Shown: positions 23,337 to 35,500, counted from the stretch's first letter. The stretch is 64,000 nucleotides of DNA from Inonotus obliquus (GCA_032164295.1 JAJHTX010000006.1:2542001-2606000); one strand, 5' to 3'. The notes: generated from the sequence alone by a model not told the origin. Made by a program: numbers and translations.

Positions 23337-25891
23337 AATAATTCGGTTGGGGTCACAGGACTAGACAAATGAATCTGAGCACGTGAACGCGTCATGGCTA
23401 GAGCACGTGACTGTCGCGTGCGTCAACCAAAAAAAATCGATTTGAGTAGTTAAACATAACTCAGAGTCCTATTTCTAAGCCAAGATCCCAGTTGGCAGTC
23501 CTTTTTGGTTTACCAGACCATTCCGGTCTTCCGCCTTCCCTCGCCATCTAACACATATATAACAAAGTCTTGTGCAAAGCTCGTCCACAGAGTCAAGACA
23601 TAATCAGCCCCCAAAGTGGCCGCCTCTGCCCGCGAATTTGCAGTCAAGTTCCCATGCACTCCCTCAGACAAATCACATTGATAGTATGGCAGCAAGTCTC
23701 ATAGAACCATCCTCTTCTAATTCCAAGCTCACGTTGAGTAGCAAGTTGACGGAGACTTTCCATGCCGAGAGTGAACTTATGCCTTCGTGATCGGAAAGCA
23801 TCGAGCCACATCCGATTGAGTTTGCATTCTGCATGCGGAAAATTCACAATCGCAACGCAAATCCGCCTATTCCTTGACTCGCAAAGCTATCTTTTCTCTC
23901 AAACCTAAACCCTGAGAGTCAGTAAAAGCTCTGCCGAACCGAAAACCACCAACATGGTGCGATTAACCTCACCTAACATGGCGCGATCCTGGCGTGCTCC
24001 GTCGTACAACTTCATATCTTCTCCTATTTCGGACACTTCGACATCTTCTGCATAGAATGCAAACTCCGCCGAAGATGACGAGCTCTGAATAGCGGAAAGA
24101 CGCACCCAAGCCTGACGATTTATGACATATTCGCGTGCGATGCGAGTACATAAACGACCGTGCAAAGAATAAACCATGCCCCTTCTGTCATTCTTAGTCC
24201 TAGAGCCTCCTAAAGCCAAAATCAAGACTCAAGATCCAGGGCTTGAGTGTCACTGCTTTATCTCTGCCGAGGCGATAGCTAGCGTTTTCTCGCTTCTCTA
24301 AATCTTCTGGACGTTCGTTCCTGGAGACGTTCTATATGCATCATGAGTCATGGACGAGTCTTAACACTGGGTTTGCTTCGTGGACGAAGGATCAGATAAG
24401 GTAGGGCTATCGGGCAGGACGTTCTGTTTTTCGTCAAATCCTCGGTTAGACCTGTCTCGCTGGGATGTCATATGGAAGGCTGGGATTCGACGCCTATCGA
24501 TTTAGGGCCTGACCCGCGGCTGCATACGTAGCCTGACCCTAGTAGCTGGTGCTGTGGCCTCACCTTCGCCTTCACGTCCGGTGTCTCAGCTTGTGCCTAT
24601 GGCGATTACCGATTCAAGGTTCCCCATGAACCCATGCCCGGACGAGGGAAAGGGGGACGATGACGAAGGGCCGTGGCCAAGCCGAATCGTGAGTAGCGAA
24701 ACCCGCTCTACGTGCTACTGCTCTGCAGTAAACTTACCAACATCTGTCAGAACCGATGGGTCCTTTCCTCCTTCAGTCGATACTCGTATCAGCATTGCTG
24801 CTAACACGTTAACACGAGACCCAAAGGAATCCCACGACAATATTTATGACACCCATGGTTGATCAGCCGCCCTTCGGTGCTGCTTATAAAGCCCGAGTCT
24901 AGTTCACGAGACGGGAGGTCCCTTTATCTTGCGACTCTCGTCCCCGGCAACGACATAGACCGATCGGTCAACCACCAATAGGGTCATTGGCCGGATGCTT
25001 GGGCCCCTGTCGTTATCTGTCCTCAAGGCGCCTACGAAGTGGGCGTCGTCCCACGGAGACGGTCAATACAGTACAATATACGAATGGATGTTCCTCAGCG
25101 CAAGGGAGAAGGACCACATGACCTCATGAATATGAGGAGGTGGCTAGATGGAACCTCCACACTCCTGCTTCTTTGATCACGATGAGCTCACTGCCGAACA
25201 TTCCGGGTGGTCTCTTTACTAATCATTCGCGATTTCGGTAATGCAATGCCGCCTTCCCTACAAGCATTAGTGATGTGTGTTTGAAGCACGAATATTGCCC
25301 GCCGGACTACGCGGAATTCGTTAATCAGATAGTATCCCGCGACGAAAGGTCCGCATTTGGTGTCCGTGGCGCTGTCGAAAGATGTAGCGTTTGTCCCGCA
25401 TTCAATAAAGCCTCACATCAAGGATCTATGCACCATCCGATTGATTCGGTGACGGCCATATTGGGTACTTACAAGGAATAGTTTCAGTTACGAATAAACA
25501 TAGTGAAGCCCTGAGCGCGGAGAAATGATCAACTAACTGTGAGAGAGAGGAATGGAAAAAGAACCATGTGGTGTTTCTCATCGGACCGGGCTCGGACTTG
25601 GAAGATTTGTTGCTTTATAAGCTGATTACAAAGCACGTGCACCGCGCTTGATTCGAACGAATGAATGGAATGCATAATCTTATCCTTCCCTCAACTCTTC
25701 TCCTATCCACCACGACGTTATACAGCCGTCGCCACCTCTATTCACTCTCTCTGCACAGACATAGGATACCCGGCTTTGTGCTTGGATCAAGTGCTCCTTA
25801 CTAGTCGCTGATACCTTCCGACCTGACGGCTCGCAAACGACGAAGGAGGAAGAGAAATTTTAGATAAGAGTGAATTGTTTACTTGAGGGGA
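23337..25891. other. Intergenic region upstream of the bZIP gene
   Basis: Several medium reading frames exist (for example minus 24225-23905 and plus 24554-24862), but none has a recognisable domain, a supported start or a plausible splice series. A diverged or lineage-specific gene on the minus strand at 23510-24230 cannot be excluded. The last 350 bp before 25892 contain a CT-rich stretch (about 25677-25710) that would suit the transcription start of the bZIP gene. Confidence 0.4.
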
Positions 25892-26938
25892 ATGGCACCG
25901 TCTCCGCTCCACGGCCTTAATATCGTCCAGACCGAGTCATCACCAGACCAATACACGGGCAACGACCAGGATTCCCTACTCACCAACGCACACTTCCCCG
26001 ACCTGGCGGCACAGCTCGACTTATGGTCCAACCTCACCTTCCAAACCGATGAACCGCCTATGGAACGCGCCGTCCGTAAGCCCGGAGATGATGACCAGAC
26101 ATCTGCCTCATTAGCAGGCGAAGAAGACAACGATGACGATCCTGCCAATGAGGCAGAAGGAACAGCACCTCTTGAGGCGCACGTGAATGCAGTCAATCCC
26201 ACGGCGGTACCGCATCCCACACAGCAACAACATCAGCCCGGGGTACCTCCGCAATCCCATCCCTATGATATGGGCGCTTTCCTCGCAGGATTCGGTATCG
26301 ATCCGTTCTTACTGCCGCAATCCTCCCCCGCTCCCCAGCCTCCGGCTTCACACCAGGCCGCCACGCTCGCTCAACTTCTTGCCGCGTACCCCCTAGCAGC
26401 TGCTCCGTTCTTGCCCCACGCACAATTGCCGGGAATTTCACCCACCGCACTATCGAATACCACCCAGCTTACTCCTGCTCCATCACAATCTGGGAGTGAT
26501 TCAGGCACACAATCCAAGCGTCACTCCCGTTCCCGAAAAGTATCTTCTGCAACCTCACCCACTGGCGAAAATAGGGATTCTGCAGAACCAGGAACAGGGC
26601 CGATCCAAGCTTTGGCTGCGGCAGAGGACAAACGCCGCCGAAATACCGCCGCCTCTGCTCGGTTCCGTCTGAAGAAGAAAGAACGAGAGGCTGCTCTGGA
26701 AAGACGCGCTCAAGAGCTCGAAGCACGTGTAAATGCGCTTGAACGGGAATGCGAAGGACTAAGAAGAGAAAATGGATGGTTGAAGGGTCTTGTCGTTGGT
26801 GTTACTGGTGCTAGCCAGGGTGCACAAGTTTCTTCGAGTCCCAGCCCGAATCAATCATCGAATGGTAAAAGGAAGAGAGGGAATGAGGATAGTGCCAATG
26901 CGAAGGAAGAGTTGAAGAAAATCGCTGTTGCTACCTGA
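25892..26938 (+). CDS. bZIP transcription factor, CYS3/GCN4-type
   Basis: An intronless gene for a 348-residue nuclear DNA-binding protein. The long N-terminal part is acidic and Pro/Gln-rich, as in activation domains, with an acidic EEDNDDDPANEAE stretch near residue 80. A Ser/Arg-rich basic patch precedes the bZIP at about residues 248-305. The basic region KRRRNTAASARFRLKKKERE holds the N-x2-A-A-x-x-R signature and matches the fungal CYS3/MetR and GCN4 subgroup. The leucine-zipper region follows (LEARVNALERECEGLRRENGWL). In ascomycetes such factors switch on sulfur-assimilation or amino-acid genes; which of these applies here cannot be decided from sequence. An APS kinase gene lies 17 kb away, which may be chance. 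I chose the ATG at 25892; the open frame extends nine bases upstream without another ATG. Confidence 0.85.
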   Translation: MAPSPLHGLNIVQTESSPDQYTGNDQDSLLTNAHFPDLAAQLDLWSNLTFQTDEPPMERAVRKPGDDDQTSASLAGEEDNDDDPANEAEGTAPLEAHVNAVNPTAVPHPTQQQHQPGVPPQSHPYDMGAFLAGFGIDPFLLPQSSPAPQPPASHQAATLAQLLAAYPLAAAPFLPHAQLPGISPTALSNTTQLTPAPSQSGSDSGTQSKRHSRSRKVSSATSPTGENRDSAEPGTGPIQALAAAEDKRRRNTAASARFRLKKKEREAALERRAQELEARVNALERECEGLRRENGWLKGLVVGVTGASQGAQVSSSPSPNQSSNGKRKRGNEDSANAKEELKKIAVAT

Positions 26939-27330
26939 TTGGCCAGGCTCTTTTTGTTATTTCTTCCTTACTTGGTAAGACATTCTTAGAATGAATGTTT
27001 CTTGGAGTACATCGTTTGTGTAGTTGGTTGTTGGTGGTGGTTGTACACTGTGGATGGTTCGAGAACCTCCAGTTCCTTCCGCTCTCTAACTAAGTAAGAC
27101 TAAAGTATATATGTTTTATCCTGTGTATTTCTTTGGATTTGATACTTCCTCCCATTCTTGATTCTTGATATCCGATAAACTGTTCTGCGCGTTTTCTACA
27201 TCTTCATCATTGACATGATATACCTTGTCCTTTCCCAGACCTCGGTGAGACACGCGAAGTCTGATCTGAATAGGATGTTTTTTCCGCTTTTTTGCTTTGC
27301 CATTCTTCTATATTTGTCTTCTTCATCATC

Positions 27331-27366
27331 AAAACCAAGCCAAACCAAACCAAACCAAACCAAACA
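27331..27366. repeat. (CCAAA)n pentamer microsatellite
   Basis: About seven near-perfect AACCA/CAAAC pentamers in a row, in non-coding DNA downstream of the bZIP gene. Confidence 0.8.
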
Positions 27367-27619
27367 ACATGTGGCTCGGGAAGTTCCCGGGTGGCGAAGA
27401 GAAACAACGTGACTTCGATACAAATTTTCGGAATTGTTCGGAGATAAAGTCCAAGCCCGGTCCGGTCCCGGTCCCGGTCCGACAACACGGGCTCCTACCA
27501 CCAATAGCTTCTACATGCTCCGGCTCCTTTTTTTCCCTTTCGCGACGCGACAACGCAGGGGATGCTCAAGCGGCTCTGGAAGAAACCCGACTGGCTGGAA
27601 AGTATGCAAAATATCTCTC

Positions 27620-27840
27620 AAATTCTGGCCTGGCTATATAACCTATCGTATCAATTTCCTCGATATGGAGGTACTTATAAAATGGATACCTCGCGATTGT
27701 GGTTTTCGAGCTCATAACTTCGCACCTTTAACTGCGAAGTGTGCTCGACGAACCAGGACTTACTCTTACCACGCGCGTTACATGTATTGATTAGAAAAGT
27801 CGCTTTCTCACATCGCAAAAGGGGAGAAGAGATGCATTGC
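27620..27840 (+). repeat. Diverged repeat, copy 1 (partner 30340-30550)
   Basis: Shared words include CCTGGCTAT, the segment ACCTCGCGA(C/T)TGTGG followed by CTTTCGAGCTCAT or its near match, GCTCGACG/TCTCGACG, and AAAAGTCGCTTTC with ATCGCAAA. Similarity is about 70-80% by eye, with indels. The translation of one frame (CTSRLW/PRDCGFRAH) is partly kept, so the repeat may stem from a duplicated small gene or a transposon end. Confidence 0.5.
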
Positions 27841-28672
27841 ACAGGTACTCCATGACCATCAATGCGCTTAAAATACGCATGGATAACGCAAAAGCAATTG
27901 ACATCAGTGTCTCGTCCTCCAAGGTCAATCGGGAAAGGTCTGTTGGTTTGTACCGTGCAACTTATCACCTCGATCGCTCCAGCGACTCCGACCCCGAATC
28001 ATCGTACCTACTTGTATCGATGCCAATTTTCAAACTCATGAAGTTGACTAACCAGAACTGCTTAGGTGAGGAAATCCAACCTCAGCGGTGTCCAGTACTG
28101 ACATGTGCGCACCTCACGCTAGCATCAATCGGAATGCGCAACTTACGCAGACACCAAAAGGCCTATGTCTGTAGACAGTGTCCTCGGCATTGCAGAGCAC
28201 AAGAACGACAACTGTGATCCACAGCGCTGGATTATAGCATTCCATCGTGGATATCAAACTGCGATGGAAAAAGCAGAAGCACGATCACCGTGCAAGTTAC
28301 AAACGAATATGAGTCGCATTGCTTCAGTCTTCCATGTCCGAAGTTCCCAAGCCTTCTTCTGCGTCTCGCTTCGTATGTTCTTCGTTCCGTACCACCAGAA
28401 GATCCAGTAAGGCGGAATTGCGGTAGATCCATGCGCGAATATCTGTGCAATTTGCCAATATTAGTTGATTAAGTGTGCCGTAACTCGTGTTTAGAGTGCC
28501 CGATTTTAGTGTTGCTATAGGTACCTAATAGCAGTGGAAATTTGACAAGTGAGATGTGTTGCAAGCAAGTCGACTATAGAATCACATCAGACAGATCATA
28601 GTGATAAAGACGAAAGTAGAATACACAACTCCATTTCGAAGTACAGTAAGACGGTAGGACCTTCGCATAATA

Positions 28673-30085
28673 TCAGGTGCCGGCCAAAGTGAAGCAGGGA
28701 TCATGTGTTACACGGCCAATGTCTGTGACTTCGGTTGTACGAAGATCGAAACACATTTCGCCAAATGATACCGTTTTGAACGTCCCTAGGACAGAGGCTC
28801 GCGACTTCGCCATATTGAACAAAATCTCTGACCAGTTGTCTGTTTCCCAATGTAGCCGGTATCCTACAAAATACGATAATCTAGGACAAACGATCTGTTC
28901 CCGACCAACTGAGCCATCGTCATCGGCGTCATTCGTGACTGTGAGTTCGTGAAAGAGCGAGTCGGATAACTCGACATCATCGAGGATTAATTTCTTGAGG
29001 CTGGGTAGAAGGCGTAGTATGCCGATCAATTTATCTTCGAGTTCGCCAGTGTAATATATTTCCAGAGATGCGAGGGGCGGCAATGAGCGTTGAAAGAAGC
29101 GTGATAGGCTCTCGCTTCCAACCTCACTATAGTAACGAAAGCGTTCCAAGTTCGGTAGGGTCATGGCATCGACAACCGTAACTGGTATTAGGCTGCCTTT
29201 ATCTTCCCACAGTACTAGATCACGAAGACCAGCGGGTGGAATACATTCTTCATCCAAGATCAACGGCGTCGAAGAAGGATCGGAGGCGGTGTAAACACTG
29301 AAGTAACGCAGGGACGGGGCGTTCCTCAAGATGTTAAGGCACAAATGAAAGTGTCGGATATTGTCTTGGTGATGTTTTTCATTAGGAGATATGGTCAAGT
29401 CGACATATTCCAATCGTGATAGTCCCCCACCCGCCAACAAATCGAAGTTGTTGTGGTTGATCTTCAATGTTCTAAGCTGCGAAGACTGGGTAAAATCGGC
29501 CGTGGCACGCAGCGAGCGATCCAGTGTAAAATTAAGCGACGTCATAATCGGTGTGTTGGTCAAGTTGAATCCCGGGAACTCTGATGAAAAGACCACATCG
29601 AAGCAGTAGAAGTACACGTCCTTCCAGCGATGCTGATTCTTGATTAGCGTTGTGATAATATGTTCAGCCGATCGGTGATCTTGGATACTTCCATGTTTAG
29701 ACACACTCTCGATCACGAAGTTGAGTGGCCCATCGTTCGTCCTCGCCAGCCACGTATCGAAGATTTCTACCATCATCTCTAGCTTCCCCCGGTCTGAGAA
29801 GAAACCATGGCGTATACAGAGATACGACCATAGTTCGCGACAGGAGAGAGAAATCTCGCGCCAGGTCCGACAGACATGGGAGATACGGAGGGGTGATGAA
29901 ATGGATTCGGAATACGGGATGTTGCGTTCGTTGTACACAGACGGCAAGCATTTCAAGAATATATCGCAGAGGATCTCTGGTGGAAGCGTGTTCATAGTGA
30001 GAGAAGTTGAGCAACGCGACAGCACTTTTGTGGTCTCAGAAGGTTCGCAGCGGACCTGGAATTTAGCAGTCAACGGTAACGGCAT
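28673..30085 (-). CDS. F-box protein, mushroom-type (470 aa)
   Basis: A single open frame of 470 residues. The F-box lies at about residues 32-85: LPPEILCDIFLKCLP, then the PLRISHVCRTWREISLS core and ELWSYLCIR. F-box proteins bind Skp1 and recruit substrates to SCF ubiquitin ligases. Here the C-terminal 380 residues would select the substrate. They show an irregular leucine-rich pattern (for example LRTLKINHN, LPSLKKLILDDVEL), suggesting a leucine-rich fold. The family is heavily expanded in Agaricomycetes, and three related loci lie in this window. The ATG at 30085 is the first in frame; another at about 29995 lies just before the F-box and is an alternative. No frameshift is seen. Confidence 0.85.
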   Translation of the reverse strand: MPLPLTAKFQVRCEPSETTKVLSRCSTSLTMNTLPPEILCDIFLKCLPSVYNERNIPYSESISSPLRISHVCRTWREISLSCRELWSYLCIRHGFFSDRGKLEMMVEIFDTWLARTNDGPLNFVIESVSKHGSIQDHRSAEHIITTLIKNQHRWKDVYFYCFDVVFSSEFPGFNLTNTPIMTSLNFTLDRSLRATADFTQSSQLRTLKINHNNFDLLAGGGLSRLEYVDLTISPNEKHHQDNIRHFHLCLNILRNAPSLRYFSVYTASDPSSTPLILDEECIPPAGLRDLVLWEDKGSLIPVTVVDAMTLPNLERFRYYSEVGSESLSRFFQRSLPPLASLEIYYTGELEDKLIGILRLLPSLKKLILDDVELSDSLFHELTVTNDADDDGSVGREQIVCPRLSYFVGYRLHWETDNWSEILFNMAKSRASVLGTFKTVSFGEMCFDLRTTEVTDIGRVTHDPCFTLAGT

Positions 30086-30339
30086 GGCGATGTCCCAGGG
30101 GTCCGATGGACTTCAGATATCGAGGACTTTCGTGAAGGGAGGAGAAAGACGGCCGTGCGTCGGTCTCGATAACGGTTGAATGTGTCACACCAGATAATTT
30201 CACAGTCACATCACGTCTTGACTATTTGTTTGGACTTGTTTGTCCAGGTTAAGGTCAGAGACTTGTTCGTCTTTCGTTCGTCAACTCTCATTTTCACAAA
30301 CTGGTTAACGGGAATCTCTGTGAATTGCTTGAGTTCTTG

Positions 30340-30550
30340 CCTGGCTATGTGCTTGATCGTGCCAGTTTTCTCATATACGACGGTACGTATAAGAAGTGCA
30401 CCTCGCGACTGTGGCTTTCGAGCTCATTCCTCGAAGTGACTACGAAATGTTCTCGACGGGAGGGTTGGGGTTTCATCTTACCGTGTGCTGCACCGAGCTG
30501 GAAAAGTCGCTTTCGAATATCGCAAAGAAGAGTTTCATTGTATGTAGGTA
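30340..30550 (+). repeat. Diverged repeat, copy 2 (partner 27620-27840)
   Basis: Lies just upstream of the F-box gene's start, on its promoter side, and merges into the decayed F-box copy. See the partner for the shared words. Its placement between an intact and a broken F-box gene suggests it moved with the F-box duplication. Confidence 0.5.
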
Positions 30551-30559
30551 TAGTAAGTA

Positions 30560-31345
30560 AGGCGTTCCAAGTTCGGTAGCGTTATAGCATCGTCGATTAT
30601 TACTGGTATTACACCGTCTTGATATTCCCCCAATGATAGTTCACGGAGGCCAGTCGGTGGATCATGCTATTCATTCAAGATCTTCTATACAGATGAAAGT
30701 GTTGGATATCGTCTTCGTTGAGGTTTCGGCCAGGAAAAGGCAAAGGCAAAGCCAACGTATTCCAGTCGTGATAATCCCCCGCCCATTAACAAATCGAAAT
30801 TGTCGTGACTGATGTACAGTGTAATTAGTTGCGAAGACTGAGTAAAATCAGCCGTAGCACGCAGCGAGCAATCCAGTGTAAATATTAAACGAGGTCAAAA
30901 TCGGCATTTCTGTCAAGTTGAATCCCGGAAACTCTGAAGGATATTCCACACCAAGGCAGAAGTGAACACGTCCCGCCAGCGATGCTAATCCTTGATTAGC
31001 GTTGTGAGAATATGCTCAGCGGACTAGTCATCTCGGATGCATACATGCTTGCGTTGGTAAGCATGTTGCAAGTAATCGTGAGATTGAGTGGCCTTTCACT
31101 CGTCCTCGCCAGCTACGTACCAAAGATTTCCATCGTCGTGGCTCGCTTCCCTCGGGTGAAGAATGCATAATGGTTCAAAACGACATATAACCACAGTTCG
31201 CCACAAGAAAAGGAATTCACACCAATTCCGACAGGCATGGGAGATGCGGAGGGGTAACGAAATGCATTCGGTATAGCGATTTCTATCAGCTGTGTGCAGA
31301 GGCAAGCATTTCATGGATATATCTCAGAGGATCTTATGAAAGAGT
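30560..31345 (-). pseudogene. Decayed F-box gene copy
   Basis: The minus strand is similar to 29130-29970 of the intact F-box gene along its whole length. Matching stretches include GGCGTTCCAAGTTCGGTAG, AAATCGAAATTGTCGTGACT and AAGTTGAATCCCGG. The F-box motif survives as PLRISHACRNW. Deletions of tens of bases and shifted frames break it into short open pieces, the longest about 72 codons (31314-31096). Both the C-terminal third and the start are missing. It is a tandem relic, not a functional gene. Confidence 0.75.
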
Positions 31346-31865
31346 GAAGTTGAGGTCCTAAGATGAGTTAGATTATGAGAAAGCAAGTCTCAGAAAGTGT
31401 GAAGTATCCAAAACCAACCCTGGATCTGGAACAGGAGTTGCTGATCTTCACAGACACTATCACACAACGCAAGTTTCTGGCCTTGGAAAAATCAGATAGA
31501 TGCATGCATCCTCCACTGACTAGCTAGGCGTCATTGCTCGTTCATCTTGTACACACATTGTTACAATTGGCTTTGAAAGGGTGTCACTACAAGAGCTACC
31601 AACAAGCCAGCTCAGAGCTTCAGAATTGCACTTGCGAACGACTTAGGCTACGTAAAAGCATTGTCTTACATGTAGGAGAAGGTATACCGTCAAGGTCATT
31701 GCTACCTTGATGCAGATTGAGAAGTGTATGCATAGAGCTATATTCTGCAGATGAATGAGGAATTTTCCTTAGGGGATGTCTCCACGCATAGCCATCATGC
31801 AGGCATACATATGCATATGATCGTACAGCACAGGATACGGAAAGAATGAATGCGAGCACAAAGAT
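31346..31865. other. Intergenic, 3' side of RPS18
   Basis: Nothing beyond the expected 3' untranslated region of RPS18 is visible. Confidence 0.5.
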
Positions 31866-32465
31866 TTAACCACGCTTCTTCGATACACCGACGGTCTTTC
31901 CGCGTCGTCCTAGTAGAAAGGTGTATCAGCATCAAACCTAGGAACGAAAACTTTCTGTGCGCACCAGTTGTCTTAGTGTGCTGTCCTCTTACACGCAAAC
32001 CCCAGAAGTGTCGCAACCCCCTGTGAGCACGAATCTTCTTCAAACGTTCCAAGTCTTCACGAAGCTTCGAGTCAACGTTGTTTGAGAGGATTTGGTAGTT
32101 CTTTCCGTCGACGATGTCTTTTTGTCTGTTGAGGAACCATGTGGGGATCTTGTACTGCGTGGGGTTTTGAATGATAGTGACGATACGCTCGAGTTCATCC
32201 GAGTTGAGATCACCGGCACTGTTCGAAAGAAAAGATAGAAAATGCCCAATGAGATCCATCATCGTAAACGAGTGCATGTAAGGGCTGCTCACCGCTTGTT
32301 CAAATCAACATCCGCCTTTTTGCATACAATATTCGAATAACGCCTCCCAACACCCTTAATCTCCGTCAAAGCATACATAATCTTGCGCTTTCCATCGACG
32401 TTTGTGTTGAGCAGACGAAGAATGTGCTGAAATTGTTGGTGTTGCTCCGGTAAGACGAGCGACAT
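31866..32465 (-). CDS. RPS18: 40S ribosomal protein S18 (uS13)
   Basis: Component of the small-subunit head, contacting 5S/uL5-side bridges and P-site tRNA. The spliced coding exons are 32465-32293, 32218-31965 and 31909-31866, giving 156 residues, the usual eukaryotic length. Recognised segments run [94 protein letters not shown]. The helix-two-turn-helix and the basic RNA-binding tail are intact. The start ATG directly follows a CAG acceptor, so the first intron (about 32577-32466) probably lies in the 5' leader, a common arrangement in ribosomal-protein genes. Highly confident. Confidence 0.96.
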
Positions 32466-32577
32466 CTGAAAACAACAGTAAGCAATCCATCCTATTCCTC
32501 GTGTGTTTCGATCCTTCATAGTCATCCATGGCTCGTACAGAGACCTACCCAGCACATTGGCAAGGTAAACTACTCAC
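32466..32577 (-). other. Probable 5'-leader intron of RPS18
   Basis: On the minus strand a GTGAGTAG donor follows CGCCCACAAA, and a TTTTCAG acceptor precedes the ATG. Removing the 112 bases places CCCACAAA directly before the ATG, a good fungal start context. Confidence 0.6.
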
Positions 32578-35500
32578 TTTGTGGGCGTTGTGCGTTGTAG
32601 ACGTCGTCAACGACGAGGGGTAGACGTGCCGTGGCAAGAAGTCGGAAGTATCCGGTGGCTATGTATTCTCCTTTCGACTCCGCCTCTGACCTTTTCACAG
32701 CCCTCGCTACCACACGAATAACTTTTTCCCCTGTCGCCAGCCGCGTTGAATCAGAGACAAAGAAAAACATCTTCCGCTGTAAAATGCGACGAGATGGAAT
32801 CCCTTGCTTAGAGGTCCAAATACTATAGAACAAACAACTTGGTTTCAAGAAAGACCCAACAGAAGCTGAGTAGCTTCTAGTGTCGTGGCGAACGTAGCGT
32901 GCTGCATTAATCATCTCTGAATAGATCAGGGGAGAATGGACAAGTAGAAAGCCTTTTAGTCCCTGAGAGGTTAAAAAGAGACCCCTAGCCACTTTGTTAC
33001 AGATACGAAACAGCTTGAAAGGCGCGAGCCTATGAAGCAACTGCGACTCCGTTCCGTGTAATGAGCCTTTGTCCTCCCCTTTGGCCGCTTGGATTGTGAT
33101 TTCTTAATACGTATCGACTAAAAAGCAGACAACAACGCTCAGCTCAGTCAGCATCTCTAGTCTCTTCTTCACCATCAGTCTTCTTTCTGCGCTGGAAAAG
33201 GTGTTGTAGACCCAGCGTACGGATCTAGACACAGTCCTAAGGTTTCCTTTCTCCCTTCAGCAGCTTTAATATTTATGTCATTTGGACTGGTAGCAATAGA
33301 GTAACCTTGGTTGCAATAGACTCCAGGGCACCGTGATATTCACAGAGCCGTTGAGTTCGACGCATCTTCTCGTTACTTCTCTTTGAAAGGCGTGGTATGC
33401 TTGGAACCACCTATTTCATCTTTCTCGGGCGTTCCGATGCCTCGGTGACTTGTGGTACTTAATAGCTTCTTTCTACTAGCGGGCGTCGTACCAGCTCTGC
33501 CATTGGCCAGTTCCTACCTCCGGAAGGTTACCAAGGATGTGGTGCGCCTCTGATCATTTCGCAAGATAATCTTTCGTTGACATTGTCCTTCTCGCTTTTT
33601 GTTATTCGCAGTACGTCGACGAAGATATATTCGTGGTAATTTACATCCGTTGTCTATTTATTCGATTCACAAACACCAACTCCGATTCTTCGGCATTCGA
33701 CTCTATGTACCTCATTCTTGCCTTCTTCAAGTGTCCAAAGTCAAATCCGCTATAGAGTACTCTGCGCGGATAGCCGCCCTTAGATGGACCGAAAACTGTA
33801 GCCCCGAGACGGGCTCCTGAAGGCGGGGGTCGAGCAGCGTTGAACTCGTTTCTTTCATGTGTTGGTTCTTAGGTCACCCAGACTCCACAGAGAATTCGCC
33901 TCAAATCTTGACTCCAGTCGAGACGAGGTAGGCTGTAACTCCATCATCTGCCGAAAAATTCCGTCATTCTTTATCGCGTCCAAATGATAAACGTCGGCTG
34001 AAAAGCTAACGTCTCGTCTCTTTGAGTGAGATCTTTCTTCTGTGTGTCCCTGTTTTCTTACAGCATATGCTACACGGAGATGAAAGAGAAGGTCCACTTC
34101 ACCTCGCGATCCGTTAACCACTCTCCAGGATCATCCTACAACTCCTTCGTTCTCCCTCCTTTCTTTGCTTCTAGTGGGGACTGGCAATTCCCCATATGTG
34201 ACGTGGGCGGTTTTTTTTCTGTCGGAGTTTTAACACTTGCTATATATAGTAGTGGTACGTCGATCATTGTGTCCCACATGCCGCGAGACACAGAAGCACC
34301 CATTATCATGCCCCTGGGCAAATACAAGTCAACTCAAGCCAAGAGGTCGAACTTTTGGGGGGGGGTATCTGTTGGAGAGTTGACGAAAACAAGATAATCT
34401 TCATGAATTACAGAGTGTGGTATGCACAATGCATCTTTTCCGATGTGCTCTCATGCCCTCTATACGGTCACGTGACATCAACTTTTCAATTTTGCACACA
34501 CCTTCGACATTCTCCCCTTCCTCCATATACTTGCAAACATGCCTATATTATTAGTTATGTGTTAGTTGGGAGGTCAATCTATATTTTTGCAAAATAATTA
34601 GCACAAATCCAAATAGATAAAGGGGACAAATCTTGTGTACTTGGTGTAAATTCCTATCTCCTCCTCGGATGTAACAAATTCGACCTGTTTCAATGCACTT
34701 AGAGGTTTTTGGGCCTGATTTCTTCATTTTGTTCAGAAAACATTCTGAAGAAGTTGCTTGGTTTTCGAGATATGACTTAAAAATGCGCATATCTCCATTG
34801 ATTTTTGGCAATTTTTTTATTTATAAGGCTATTCATACTCTTCAGCATCAAATACACATATCCAATGTCTTCACAATGTGAAAAATGTGTTGTGTCAATT
34901 AATTCACTACGTCGAATGTTGAATCCACAGGTGGGACAGGATCTGCGCAAGCGTCGATCACCGGCAAAGCTAAGCGGGACCGTGGGAATGCCCAAATTTG
35001 TTAGCTCGGGTTGCCAGTCACCACTTCTAGCATTTCTTGTTTTGGCGATAACGTGACAAGAAAGGTATTCAAGTAAGGATGTAAAGGAGGAGCGAAGGAA
35101 GACGAGGATGAATACGTGTCCATGTCTGAGTCAGATCTACAGGATGACTTTCATGACATGTAGGCAGACCATGTCGATTCGCATCTATCGGGACCTCTTC
35201 CTGGCAGTAGATGTGACGCATAGTATAATCCACGAAAGGGACATTCAAAAAAGCTCACATCTCATTATCCAGGATAGTCGAAAAAATACAATACCTTTCG
35301 TAGTCGCTTTCCGACGGTCCGGAACGCAGAACATCGAAAGAACACACGTATGTACAGTTACATTAAAGGCTGAATCTTGAAAAACGAGGCTGGTGTACTT
35401 AACTTGGATTCGAGTCAATGGACATAATGGCTTATGTGAAGTGTTCTTTGAATCTGACGATAGTGGCTGAAGCGGTAATGAGGAACCGAGAAATAGTATT

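Larger units (their letters stand above)
26939..28672. other. Intergenic, with a short repeat shared with 30.3-30.55 kb
   Basis: It holds the 3' end of the bZIP gene, a pentamer repeat at 27331-27366 and a short GGTCCCGGTCCCGGTCC run near 27463. The segment at about 27620-27840 resembles 30340-30550 and is annotated separately. No gene is supported. Confidence 0.5.

Noticed and set aside
24554..24862. Open plus-strand frame that resembles a secreted-protein tail (LVAGAVASPSPSRPVS)
   Set aside because: No ATG precedes it in frame before a stop at about 24503, and no splice site offers a convincing first exon.
27196..27560. Overlapping frames on both strands around the CCAAA and GGTCCC repeats
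   Set aside because: They arise from simple-sequence DNA and have no supported start or homology.
32570..33040. 156-codon open frame on the minus strand upstream of RPS18
   Set aside because: It begins at a non-ATG codon, has no recognisable domain and covers the promoter and leader of RPS18, so it is most likely chance.
34930..35010. Stretch with words similar to fungal 5S rRNA (GATCTGCG, GGGACCGTGGGAAT)
   Set aside because: The spacing between the words is too short and the ends of a 5S gene are absent, so it is not supported as rRNA.
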